Source: RPQJ01 sp963706755 (GTDB lineage: Bacteria > Pseudomonadota > Gammaproteobacteria > Steroidobacterales > Steroidobacteraceae). From it: a stretch of 64,000 bases of DNA. Of the stretch, positions 44,778 to 54,609 are shown in pieces (within the stretch, counting starts at the first letter, position 1; every line of letters starts with the position of its first letter). The translations under genes were made by a program, and so were the position numbers. The notes under the pieces were generated by a model, which made no database searches, was not told where the DNA came from, and worked only from the letters and a program-made list of their open reading frames with translations. The stretch is taken from the NCBI GenBank assembly GCA_963706755.1, contig CAVPNH010000007.1:186001-250000 (forward strand), given 5' to 3'.

Positions 44778-45151
44778 TGGTATGGCGATTCCGTTGCCTT
44801 ACTGCAATCCGCAATGTCCGGGTGACATCCCGCTCCAGGGATTCGGAGGCCGGTGCTGCGGAGTTCCTTGGGATCCGTGCCCGCGCGCCAGAATTCAGGT
44901 GTCGTAACCACATGATTGTATTCGGCAATCAGCGCCTGGACCTGCGTGCAAGCAGCTCGAGAATCGCTCGATGCGACCGCGAGTCGCGACAATCACCTGC
45001 GGCGCGAGATACCCAAACGGGGGCCGAAATGGCGCTGCCACGCGGCCGACGGCGTTTCCCGGAGGCTTGAACCAGGCGACCCCTTGAGCCGCCAGAACCG
45101 GCGGGCGACTCTGCTAACCTTTCCATCCCCTGCGGATACGTCTGCGAGCCA
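44778..45151. other. Intergenic region upstream of gshA
   Basis: These 374 bases separate the divergent DUF2845 and gshA genes. Open frames on both strands have no protein character. I see no repeat of the palindromic family and no clear hairpin, so I treat it as promoter-bearing spacer. Confidence 0.4.
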
Positions 45152-46732
45152 ATGGCCCCCTCCCGCACCTTCGACCGCCGCCTCGCCGCCCTGGTCAACC
45201 GCCAGGCGAGCAAGCCGCGCTCCAGGGCGGCCTCAAGGGCGTGGAGAAGGAGTCGCTCAGGGTCACTCCGAAGGGCCTGATAGCGAAGACTCCGCACCCG
45301 AAGGCCCTGGGGTCGGCGCTGACCAACGAGCACATCACGACGGACTACTCCGAGGCCCTGATCGAGCTCGTCACCCCGCCGTTCGCCCAGACCTGGGAGC
45401 TCGTCCAGTACCTCTGCGACCTGCACCAGTTCGTCTACCGGCACCTCGAGGACGAACTGCTCTGGGCGACCAGCATGCCCTGCGCCATCAAGGGCGAGGA
45501 GAGCATCCCGATCGCCCAGTTCGGCTCGTCGAACGTCGGCACCATGAAGACCGTCTACCGCCGCGGGCTGGGTCACCGCTACGGTCGCGTGATGCAGGCC
45601 ATCTCGGGCGTGCACTTCAACTATTCCTTCCCCGAGCACTTCTGGCCCGTGCTGGCCGACCTGCTCGAGAGCCACGACAGCGGGCAGGCCTTCCGCTCCG
45701 AAGCCTACTTCGCGCTGCTGCGCAATTACCGCCGCCACGGCTGGATCGTGCTCTACCTCTTCGGCAACTCGCCGGCGATCTGCCCGTCCTTCCTGCAGGG
45801 CCGCAAGGTGGACTGGCTCGAGCCCCTGGTGCCCGGCAGCCTGTACGCGCCGTATGCCACCTCGCTCCGCATGAGCGATCTCGGCTATCGCAACAAGAGC
45901 CAGGCGGGGCTCTCGGTCTCGGTGAACAGCCTCGATCACTACGTTCGCGACTTGACCCAGGCGATCACGGCACCGAACCCTGACTACGAGAAGATCGGCG
46001 TGAAGGTGGACGGCGAGTACCGGCAGCTGAACGCCAACCTGCTGCAGATCGAGAACGAGTACTACAGCTTCATCCGCCCGAAGCGCGTGACCCTGTCCGG
46101 CGAGCGGCCGACCAAGGCGCTGCTCCGCGGTGGCGTGCAGTACGTCGAGATGCGCTCGCTCGACGTGAGCGCGTGGGACCCGGTGGGCGTGAACCAGATG
46201 AAGCTGCGCTTCCTCGAGGCCTTCGCCGCCTACTGCGTTCTGGCCGAGAGCCGGTCGATCGAGCCGGCAGAACAGACCGAGCTCGATGGAAACCACGCGA
46301 TCGTCGCGCGCGAGGGTCGCAGGCCCGGACTCAAGCTCCGTCGCGACGGTCGCGACCTCGCGCTCCGCGACTGGGCGTCCGAGATCGTGGACTCGATGCG
46401 CGGCGTGTGCGAGCTATTGGACGAGGGCGACCCGCAGCGGCACTACTCCGCGGCGCTCGAGATGCAGGCCGCGAAGGTGCGCGAGGTTGCGCTGACGCCG
46501 GCCGCGCGCACGCTCGAGGAAATGCGCACCAACGAGGAGTCGTTCTTCGACTTCGCGCTGCGCATGTCGAAGCTGCACAAGTCGTATTTCCTTGAGCTGC
46601 ACCCGCCGCACGAGGCGCGGCAGAACGAGTTCCGGGCTGAGGCCGAGGAGTCGCTGCAGGCGCAGGCGAGGATCGAGGCGGCGGACAAGCATCGGTTTCG
46701 ACGAATACCTGGCGCGGTACTTCGCGGCGTAG
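45152..46732 (+). CDS. gshA: Glutamate-cysteine ligase, two compensating indels
   Basis: GshA joins glutamate and cysteine, the first step of glutathione synthesis. The trace reads MAPSRTFDRRLAALVNRQ, breaks near 45219 (a missing base), and continues LQGGLKGVEKESLRVTPKG, then TDYSEALIELVTPPF and SGVHFNYSFPEHFW, the signature of the gammaproteobacterial enzyme. Near 46690 an extra base shifts it to the end GFDEYLARYFAA and TAG. The full span of 1581 bases equals 527 codons exactly, so the two indels cancel. The TAG stop abuts a palindromic repeat. Confidence 0.9.
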
Positions 46733-46733
46733 G

Positions 46734-46792
46734 GGAAATAGGGGACATTCCCCTATTTCCGGACGGAAATAGGGGAATGTCCCCTATTTTCC
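46734..46792. repeat. 28-bp inverted repeat, GGGGACATTCCCC core
   Basis: Left arm 46734-46761 and right arm 46764-46792 are reverse complements apart from one extra T in the right arm; the loop is two bases. Each arm is itself nearly palindromic (AAATAGGGGACATTCCCCTATTT). It lies between the convergent gshA and isoaspartyl peptidase genes. The peptidase stop TAG and its last lysine codon AAA lie inside the right arm. Confidence 0.88.
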
Positions 46793-47699
46793 AGACAGGA
46801 TCCCGGTCTCCAGGCGTCCGTGCGAGTCCATCGCGCCGCGCAGCATCCCCGGCGAGTTGAACGGCATCGCGATCGAGCCGTCGCGGCCGACGGCGATCAC
46901 GCCGCCCGACCCGCCGAGCTTCACGAGCTGGTTCATCACGACTTCGTCCGCAGCCTCACGCACGCCCATCCCGCGGTAGCGCACCAGCGATGCAATCTCG
47001 TGGGCGACCGCCGCGCGGATGAAGTATTCGCCGTGGCCGGTCGCCGAGACGGCGCAGCAGTCGTTCGCGGCGTAGGTCCCTGCGCCGATGATCGGCGAGT
47101 CGCCGACGCGGCCCCACTTCTTTCCGGTCATGCCGCCCGTGGAGGTCGCGGCCGCGAGGTTGCCGTGCGAATCGAGCGCTACGGCGCCGACGGTCCCGAG
47201 CACTGCCTCGTCGCCGGTGTCCGCGTCCCCGCGCAGGTGGCGCTCGAGCTCGAGCCTGCGCCGCTCGGTCGCGAAGTAGTCATTCGGGACTGGTTTCAGC
47301 CCGGCCTCGACCGCGAACTCGTCGGCGCCCGGCGCCCGCGAGCATCACGTGCGGCGAGCGGTCCATCACCAGCCGAGCGAGTTCGACGGGATTCCGCACG
47401 TGTCGTACGCCGGTGACCGACCCGGCGCGCAGGTCGCGCCCGTCCATGATCGAGGCGTCGAGTTCGTGCTGGCCGTTGGCGGCGAGCACCGACCCGCGCC
47501 CGGCGTTGAAGAGCGGGTCGTCCTCGAGCACCTTCACCGCGGCCACGACGGCATCGAGGCTCCCGCCGCCGGCCTCCATGACGGCGTATCCGGCACGCAA
47601 CGCCGCCTCGAGCCCTTCGCCGAAGGCCCGCCGGCGCTCGGGCGTCAGTTCGGCGCCTGGCATGACCCCGGCGCCGCCGTGCACGGCAATTGCAATCAT
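46784..47699 (-). CDS. iaaA: Isoaspartyl peptidase / L-asparaginase (Ntn hydrolase), one indel
   Basis: An autocleaving threonine hydrolase of about 305 residues that removes isoaspartyl residues from peptides. It opens MIAIAVHGGAGVMPGAEL and has ALRAGYAVMEAGGGSLDAVVAAVKVLEDDPLFNAGRGSV. The frame breaks near 47330 (an extra G in GGGCGCC) and resumes ADEFAVEAGLKPVPNDYFATE. The cleavage-site threonine is in EAVLGTVGAVALDSHGNLAA. The span of 916 bases is one more than 305 codons. It ends inside the palindromic repeat. Confidence 0.85.
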
Positions 47700-47811
47700 C
47701 GTCAGTCCTCGACCCCAACCCGCAGGGAGGGGGAATACGTCGTTGGACTTCAGCTTATCATCGTGCGTCCCCGCCGCCTCCGTCAGTGCCCCGTCCCCAA
47801 AGCGAGCCGCC

Positions 47812-50800
47812 ATGCGCCAGCCCGGCAAGATCAAGACCCTGCTCGTCGCGAACCGCGGCGAGATCACGATCCGCGTCATGCGCGCCTCGCACGAGCTCGG
47901 CATCAAGACGGTGTCGATCTACTCGCAGGAGGACCGCTTTTCCCTGCACCGCATGAAGGCGGACGAAAGCTACCTCGTGGGCGAGGGCAAGGCCCCGGTC
48001 GAGGCCTACCTCGACATCGAGGACATCATCCGCATTGCGCGCGAGGCCGGCGCGGACGCGATCCACCCGGGCTACGGCTTCCTGTCCGAGAACCCGGAGT
48101 TCGCCGAGGCCTGCGCCGCGGCCGGGATCATCTTCATCGGCCCGACGCCCGAGATCATGCGCAGCCTCGGCAACAAGGTCACGGCGCGCACGCTCGCGGT
48201 GTCCGCCGGCGTGCCGGTGATGCCCGCGACACCGCCGCTGCCGCGCGACGACGCCGAGTGCGCGCGCATGGCCGCGGCGATCGGCTACCCGGTGATGCTC
48301 AAGGCGAGCTGGGGCGGGGGCGGGCGCGGCATGCGCGTCATCGAGGGCGAGGCGAAGCTCGCCGAGATGGTGGCGACTGCGCGCCGCGAGGCGAAGGCGG
48401 CCTTCGGCAACGACGAGGTGTACCTCGAGAAGCTGGTGCGCCGCGCGCGCCACGTCGAGGTGCAGATCCTCGGCGACGCGCACGGCAACCTCGTGCACCT
48501 CTACGAGCGCGACTGCACCGTGCAGCGCCGCAACCAGAAGGTCGTCGAACGCGCGCCGGCGGTATTCCTCGACGACTCGCAGCGCGCGGAACTCTGCGAG
48601 CTGGGGCTCCGCATCGGCCGCGCGGTGGGCTACCTCAACGCCGGCACGGTCGAGTTCCTGCAGGACGCCGACACAGGGCAGTTCTACTTCATCGAGGTCA
48701 ACCCGCGTATCCAGGTCGAGCACACGGTCACCGAGGTCGTGACCGGCATCGACCTCGTGAAGGCGCAGATCCGCATCGCCGAGGGCGCGACTGATCGGCG
48801 AGCCCGCGAGCGGCGTGCCGCTGCAGTCCGGCATCCGCATGAACGGCCACGCGATGCAGTGCCGCATCACGACCGAGGATCCCGAGAACGCCTTCATTCC
48901 GGACTACGGCCGCATCACTGCCTACCGCAGCCCCGCCGGGCTTCGGCATCCGGCTCGACGCGGGCACGGCCTACACCGGCGCGTTCATCACGCGCTCCTA
49001 CGACTCGCTGCTGGTGAAGGTGACGGCCTGGGCGCCGACGCCCGACGAGACCATCGCGCGCATGCACCGCGCGCTCTGGGAATTCCGCGTGCGCGGCGTG
49101 GTCACGAACCTGCGCTTCCTGGACCAGCTGATCACGCACCCGCGCTTCGAGAACGCCGACTACACGACCAGGTTCATCGACGACACGCCGGAGCTCTTCC
49201 ACTTCCCGCGCAAGCGCGACCGGGCGACGCGGCTGCTGCGCTTCGTCGCCGACGTCATCGTGAACGGCAACCCGGAGGTCATCGGGCGCGCCCGTCCGAC
49301 GCGCACGCTGGACCCGCGGCCGCCGAAGGTGAGCCTGCGCCGAGTCGCCGCCGCCCGGCACGAAGCAGCGACTCGACGAGCTGGGCCCCCAGAAGTTCGC
49401 GCAGTGGATGCTGGAGCAGCAGCCGGTGCTCCTCACCGACACGACGTTCCGCGACGCCCACCAGTCGCTGCTCGCCACGCGGTTCCGAACTCGCGACCTG
49501 GCGGCCGTGGCGCCGGCCTACGCGCGCCTCGCACCGAACCTCTTCTCGGTCGAGTGCTGGGGCGGGGCGACCTTCGACGTCGCCATGCGCTTCCTCAGGG
49601 AGTGCCCCTGGGACCGCCTGGCCGAGTTCCGCGAGGCGATGCCGAACCTGCTGCTGCAGATGCTGCTGCGCTCCGCGAACGCGGTCGGCTACACGAACTA
49701 CCCCGACAACGTCGTGCGCTACTTCGTCGAGCAGGCGGCGAGGAACGGCGTGGACCTCTTCCGCGTGTTCGACTCGCTCAACTGGGTCGAGAACATGCGC
49801 GTCGCGATGGACGCGGTGCTCGAGACCGACCGCCTCTGCGAGGCGGCGATCTGCTACACGGGCAATCTCAACGACCCTCGCCGGACGAAGTACGACCTCA
49901 AGTACTACGTCGGGATGGCGCAAGGAGCTGGAAAAGGCCGGCGCGCACATTCTCGGCATCAAGGACATGGCGGGTCTCTGCCAGCCGCGTGCGGCCTACA
50001 CGCTGGTGAAGGCGCTGAAGGACGAGATCGGCATCCCGGTCCACTTCCACACCCACGACACGAGCGGCATCGCCGCCGCGAGCGTGCTCATGGCGGTGGA
50101 GGCGGGCGTGGACGCGGTGGACGGTGCGCTCGACGCCATGAGCGGGCTCACCTCGCAGCCGAACCTCGGGTCCATCGTCGAGGCGCTGCGCTTCGGCCCG
50201 CGCGACACCGGCCTCGATCCGGACAATCTGCGCCTGCTCTCCAACTACTGGGAGCAGGTGCGCCACGGCTACGCCGCGTTCGAGAGCGACATGCGCTCCG
50301 GCGCGTCGGAGGTCTACGTGCACGGCATGCCGGGCGGCCAGTACACGAACCTACGCGAGCAGGCGCGCTCGCTCGGCATCGACGACACGCGCTGGCACGA
50401 GGTCGCGCGGGCCTACGCCCAGGTGAACGAGATGTTCGGCGACATCGTGAAGGTGACGCCCTCGTCGAAGGTCGTGGGCGACATGGCGATCATGATGGTC
50501 ACGAGCGGGCTCACGGCCGGGGACGTGGTGGACCCGGCCGTCGAGGTCGCCTTCCCCGAGTCGGTGGTGTCGCTTTTCCGCGGTGACATCGGCCAGCCTC
50601 ACGGCGGGTTCCCGCCGGCGCTGCAGCAGAAGGTGCTGAAGGGTGCGCCGCCGATGACCGCGCGGCCGGGATCGGTGATGCCGCCGGTCGACCTCGAGCA
50701 GGCGCGAAAGGAGCTGCAGGCGAAGATGCCGCGCGCCATCACCGACAGGGAGTTCGCCTCCTGGCTCATGTACCCGAAAGTGTTCACGGACTACATGGCC

Positions 50801-51280
50801 GACCGGCTGAACTTCGGAGACACGAGCGTCCTGCCCACGCGCGCGTTCTTCTACGGGCTCGAGCCGGGCGAGGAGGTCACGCTCGAGCTCGAGCGGGGCA
50901 AGCACCTGATCATCCGCCTCGTCGCGACGAGCGACGTGCACGACGACGGCACGCGCACGGTGTTCTTCGAGCTGAACGGCCAGCCGCGCTCGGTGAAAGT
51001 CACGGACCGCAGCAAGGTCGCGAAGCGTCCGCCGCGCCGCAAGGCGGAAGCGGATCACCGGGACCAGGTCGGCGCGCCGATGCCCGGCACGATCGCGACC
51101 GTGCACGCCGTGGTCGGCCACAAGGTGACGCGCGGCGACGTGCTGGTGACGATCGAGGCGATGAAGATGGAGACCAGCGTGCGCGCCGATCGCGACGGCA
51201 CGATCGTGGAAGTGGTTGCGCGGCCCGGCGAGCAGGTGGACGCGAAGGACCTGCTCGTCGTGCTGGCCGAGGCAAGGTAG
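47812..51280 (+). CDS. pyc: Single-chain pyruvate carboxylase, four apparent one-base insertions
   Basis: The trace covers all parts of an approximately 1155-residue pyruvate carboxylase. Biotin carboxylase: LLVANRGEITIRVMRASHELG; ATP-grasp loop KASWGGGGRGMRVI; YFIEVNPRIQVEHTVTE. Carboxyltransferase: LLTDTTFRDAHQSLLATR; FHTHDTSGIAAASVLMAVEAG with metal histidines. Allosteric/tetramerisation region, then biotin carrier with IEAMKMETSV. Extra bases occur near 48790, 48941, 49335 and 49921; 3469 bases is one more than 1156 codons, as four insertions predict. The enzyme makes oxaloacetate from pyruvate. Separate subunits are unlikely because there is no stop/start pair between the domains. Confidence 0.88.
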
Positions 51281-51344
51281 GGGACATTCTCCTTTTCGGG
51301 AGTCGGGCGCGAGGTGCCTGTCTCCCAAAAAGGAGAATGTCCCC
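51280..51344. repeat. 17-bp inverted repeat, GGGGACATTCTCC core
   Basis: Arms 51280-51296 and 51328-51344 are exact reverse complements and match the outer arms of the composite repeat at 20058. The loop contains a smaller GGGAG/CTCCC stem and a GGTGCCTG remnant of the other core. The pyc stop TAG (51278-51280) merges with the left arm. It separates the convergent pyc and trxC genes. Confidence 0.88.
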
Positions 51345-51350
51345 AGTTTC

Positions 51351-51788
51351 TCAGCCGGCCGCCGACGTCACCCAGCGCCGGATGTGTTCGGCCCCCATTG
51401 CGCTCGACTGCCGCGCGACCTCGCGGCCGTCCTTGAATACGATCATCGTCGGGATGCTGCGGATCCCGAACCGCGCAGCCACGCCCTGGGACTCGTCGGT
51501 ATTCAACTTCGCGAAGCGGGCCGCGGGTTCCAGGCTCCTTGCGGCCTCCTCGAAAGCCGGCGCCATCGTCCGGCATGGTCCGCACCACGGAGCCCAGAAA
51601 TCCACGACCACCGGCAGGTCGCTCCGGCCGACGTGCAGGTCGAAATTGCGGTCGTTCAGTTCCACCGGATGCCCCTCGAACAGGGCCGCGTGGCAACGCG
51701 GGCAGCGCGGGCCGTCGCCCAGGCGCCCGGCGGGTACGCCGACCACACCGTCGCAGTGCTGGCAGACGACCTTGTGTAACGATGACAT
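51351..51788 (-). CDS. trxC: Thioredoxin 2
   Basis: The 145-residue protein has an N-terminal zinc ribbon (VVCQHCDGVVGVP and CPRCHAALF) and a thioredoxin fold with the active site FWAPWCGPCRTM. The zinc site distinguishes TrxC from TrxA. ATG 51788 starts MSSLHKVVC. It reduces disulfides under oxidative stress. Confidence 0.93.
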   Translation of the reverse strand: MSSLHKVVCQHCDGVVGVPAGRLGDGPRCPRCHAALFEGHPVELNDRNFDLHVGRSDLPVVVDFWAPWCGPCRTMAPAFEEAARSLEPAARFAKLNTDESQGVAARFGIRSIPTMIVFKDGREVARQSSAMGAEHIRRWVTSAAG

Positions 51789-51969
51789 GGACGCTCCGGA
51801 CTCGGCAGTTGACGTGCCCCCTGCATGGGGCCGGATCACGGACAGGTCAACCCCCTGCAGTCCACGCCACCACCCAGCGTCCGGGACCCCTTGCCGGAAC
51901 CTCTGCCCGCCACCATCTAGTGCCTCGCCGGGACCATCCAGGCGGCGTGATCGGCGCTAAAGTAGAGCC

Positions 51970-52941
51970 ATGCGCTACAAGGATTACTACAAGGTCATGG
52001 GTGTGGCGCGCACGGCCAGCCAGGAAGACATCAAGCGCGCGTACCGGAAGCTCGCCCGGAAGTTCCACCCCGACGTCAGCAAGGAGAAAGACGCCGAGGA
52101 AAAATTCAAGGAGCTCCAGGAAGCGCACGAGGTCCTCAAGGACCCCGAGAAGCGTGCGGCCTACGATCAGCTCGGTGCCGACTGGCGCCAGGGGCAGGAC
52201 TTCCGTCCACCGCCGGACTGGGGCAAGGGGTTCGAGTTCTCGCGCGGACCCGGTGGCCGGGGCGGCGCGGACATGGGCGAGTTCAGCGACTTCTTCTCGC
52301 AGCTGTTCGGCGACCGCAGTCCGTTCGGCCAGGCCTCTGGCGCCGGCCGCGCGGGCCGCGCCGGCCGGGCCAGCCGCGGATTCGCGGCGCCGGGGCAGGA
52401 CCACGTCGCGCGCGTCGAGATCGACCTAGAGGACGCCTACCGCGGCGCCTCGCGCGACATCGAGTTGCGCGCGCCCGAAGTCACGCCCGAGGGCCACGTG
52501 GTCGTGAAGCCTCGAACGCTGCGCGTGACGATTCCGGCCGGCGTCACCGAAGGGCAGCAGATCCGGCTTGCGGGGCAGGGCAGCCCCGGCATCGGCGGCG
52601 GCCCGCCGGGAAACCTGCTGCTCGAAATCGGGTTTCGCGCGCACCCGCGCTTCCGGACCGAGGGCCGCGACATCACGACGACGCTGCCGGTCGCACCGTG
52701 GGAGGCGGCGCTCGGCGAAACGGTGTCGGTGCCCACGCTGGGCGGGCCGGTGGACATGAAGCTCCCGGTCGGCGCAAAGGCGGGCCAGAAGCTGCGCCTG
52801 CGTGGTCGCGGCCTGCCGGGCCCGACGCCGGGCGACCAGTACGTGGTGCTCGAGATCGTGCTGCCGCCCGACAGCCCGCGCGCGCGGGAGCTCTTTGAAC
52901 AGATGAAGCGCGAACTGCCCTTCGATCCGCGCGCCGACTGA
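51970..52941 (+). CDS. cbpA: DnaJ-class cochaperone CbpA
   Basis: The 323-residue protein has a J domain (about 4-70, with the HPD motif in ARKFHPDVSKEKD), a Gly/Phe linker (about 75-135) and two C-terminal substrate-binding beta domains (VEIDLEDAYRGASRDIEL; VTIPAGVTEGQQIRLAGQG). It lacks the cysteine-rich zinc domain of DnaJ, which makes it CbpA-like. It is divergent from trxC across 181 bases. Confidence 0.9.
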   Translation: MRYKDYYKVMGVARTASQEDIKRAYRKLARKFHPDVSKEKDAEEKFKELQEAHEVLKDPEKRAAYDQLGADWRQGQDFRPPPDWGKGFEFSRGPGGRGGADMGEFSDFFSQLFGDRSPFGQASGAGRAGRAGRASRGFAAPGQDHVARVEIDLEDAYRGASRDIELRAPEVTPEGHVVVKPRTLRVTIPAGVTEGQQIRLAGQGSPGIGGGPPGNLLLEIGFRAHPRFRTEGRDITTTLPVAPWEAALGETVSVPTLGGPVDMKLPVGAKAGQKLRLRGRGLPGPTPGDQYVVLEIVLPPDSPRARELFEQMKRELPFDPRAD

Positions 52942-52987
52942 GTGCGGCTGTCTCGGGCGGCGCCTCACCCGCGGCGCGTGCGCGTCG

Positions 52988-54016
52988 TCAGCTGACGGCG
53001 GCGCCGAGCAGGCTGCCGATGAACCAGGTCACGGCGCCTGCGCCACCACCGATCGCGACCATGCGCAGCCCGCCGAGCCACGCGTTCCGGCCGGTGAAGA
53101 GGCTGAGCGCCGCACCGACGGCGAAGAGGGCGACGCCCGCGATGGCGGCCGCGAGCATCACGGCGCTGCCGAGCTGCAATCCGAGCAGGAATGGCGCGAG
53201 CGGCAACGCAGCGCCGGCGGCGAACGCGAGGAACGAGAAGATCGCGGCGCCCCAGGGCGAGCCGAGGTCGTCGGGGTTGAGCCCGAGTTCCTCGCGCGCG
53301 AGCGCGTCGAGCGCGGCGTCGTGGTTCTTCACGAGCTCGCGCGTAATGCGCCGCGCCTCCTCGAGGTCCATGCCGCGCGTGGCATAGATGAGCGCGAGTT
53401 CCTCGGCTTCCTCCTCCGGGTACTCGTTCAGCTCATCTCGTTCGAGCCCGATCTGGTACTCGAACATCTCGCGCTGCGAGCGCATCGAGATGTACTCGCC
53501 AGCCGCCATCGACAGCGCGCCCGCCAGCAGTCCCGCGACTCCGCTCGTCACGACCGCGCCCAGCCCCGCGCCGGCGCCCGCCACGCCCATGATCAGGCTC
53601 GCGTTCGACACCAGGCCGTCGTTGACGCCGAACACGGCCGCGCGCAGGTTGCCGCCGCCGTAGCCCTTGTGGCGCATGCCGACCTGCGAGACCGAGGTCG
53701 GCATCACGTGCCCCGGCGTCGCGGCCCGCGTCTCGTACGCCGAAACGCCGCGCACTTTCATCGCGATGAGTACAGGCTTGATGCGCCGGGCCCCGAGCCG
53801 GCGGGCCAGCGTCGCGGTGATCCTCGCGCGTGTCGACGGCGTGAATGGGGGCGGTTGCGCGCCGGATTCCCCGCGCCAGGTCTCTGCCTGGCCTTCGGCC
53901 GCCGCGGCGAGGGCGCGGAAGAGGTCGGCGATGCGCGCGTCGGGCTCGCAGTTCGCGAGCGCGCGGTAGAGCCACGCGGACTGCTTTTCCTCGCGCCAGC
54001 TGTCGAGGCCGCTCAC
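52988..54016 (-). CDS. VIT1/CCC1-family transporter with N-terminal helical domain
   Basis: The 342-residue protein has an N-terminal soluble helical region (about 1-90), likely the ferritin-like part of this family: EEKQSAWLYRALANCEPDARIADLFRALA. The membrane part opens with NLRAAVFGVNDGLVSNASLIMGVAGA, the VIT signature, followed by AAGEYISMRSQREMFEYQI and a charged cytoplasmic stretch. Five helices are predicted. VIT/CCC1 proteins export or store iron or manganese. The stop of the preceding receiver gene lies two bases before its start. Confidence 0.85.
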   Translation of the reverse strand: MSGLDSWREEKQSAWLYRALANCEPDARIADLFRALAAAAEGQAETWRGESGAQPPPFTPSTRARITATLARRLGARRIKPVLIAMKVRGVSAYETRAATPGHVMPTSVSQVGMRHKGYGGGNLRAAVFGVNDGLVSNASLIMGVAGAGAGLGAVVTSGVAGLLAGALSMAAGEYISMRSQREMFEYQIGLERDELNEYPEEEAEELALIYATRGMDLEEARRITRELVKNHDAALDALAREELGLNPDDLGSPWGAAIFSFLAFAAGAALPLAPFLLGLQLGSAVMLAAAIAGVALFAVGAALSLFTGRNAWLGGLRMVAIGGGAGAVTWFIGSLLGAAVS

Positions 54017-54017
54017 T

Positions 54018-54428
54018 TCAGGCGCTGGCGGCCGTGGGCGGTCGCCGGATCAGCTTCTCCACCTGCTTCAGTACGGCGATGTCGACGTAGGGCTTCTCGA
54101 TGAAGTCCGTCGCACCCTCGCGCATCGCGGCGACGGCGGTCGACACGTCAGACTCGTCGGCGAGCAGCACCACCGGCACGTCGTTGCCAGAGCTGCGCAG
54201 GCGGCGCAGCAGTTCGAGGCCGGACATCCCGGGCAGCAGCAGGTCCACGATCAGGCAGGCCAGGTGCCGGCCGTTCGCGGCGAGCAGGTAGCTCTCCGCG
54301 CTGTCGAACGTGGACACGTCGACGCCGTTCCGGTGCAGGAGCGCACGCAGGCCGTTGCGCGCGACCGGATCGGGGTCGATGACCCCGACGAGGGGCGGAG
54401 CGTCTGGCGGGATTTTGTTCTCTGCCAT
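54018..54428 (-). CDS. Stand-alone receiver-domain protein lacking the switch Thr/Ser
   Basis: A 136-residue response regulator with only a receiver domain. The phosphoacceptor is D62 in LIVDLLLPGMSG, and K112 (IEKPY) is conserved. The first acidic pair reads DPD (18-20) where FixJ has DDD, and the switch Thr/Ser at the end of beta-4 is A90 (VVLLADESD versus FixJ IIFITGHGD). It is a paralogue of the FixJ receiver two hundred bases upstream and has no DNA-binding domain. It could be a phosphate sink or a degenerate modulator of FixL; inference only. Confidence 0.78.
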   Translation of the reverse strand: MAENKIPPDAPPLVGVIDPDPVARNGLRALLHRNGVDVSTFDSAESYLLAANGRHLACLIVDLLLPGMSGLELLRRLRSSGNDVPVVLLADESDVSTAVAAMREGATDFIEKPYVDIAVLKQVEKLIRRPPTAASA

Positions 54429-54609
54429 GGGTAAGGCGCGACCACAGGTCGGGCCGGTTCAGTTCTGGCCGCAGGGAGGATCGGTTGCGGCGAACCGCGC
54501 GGCGATCTGTGGTCGCATGGGGACCAGTGTTCCCGGAGGCCAAATTCCGGAGAATCGGGGGTTATACCTAAATCGCGGCGAAGGCCGCAGTGTGCTGCGG
54601 CGCAGTAAA

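Noticed and set aside
47812..51280. Separate biotin carboxylase and oxaloacetate-decarboxylase-like subunit genes
   Set aside because: The apparent boundaries are frame breaks within continuous homology, not stop/start pairs with ribosome sites.
20058..51344. CRISPR array from the repeated GGGGAC/GGTGCC elements
   Set aside because: The copies are scattered over 31 kb, are palindromic and have no regular spacers or cas genes.
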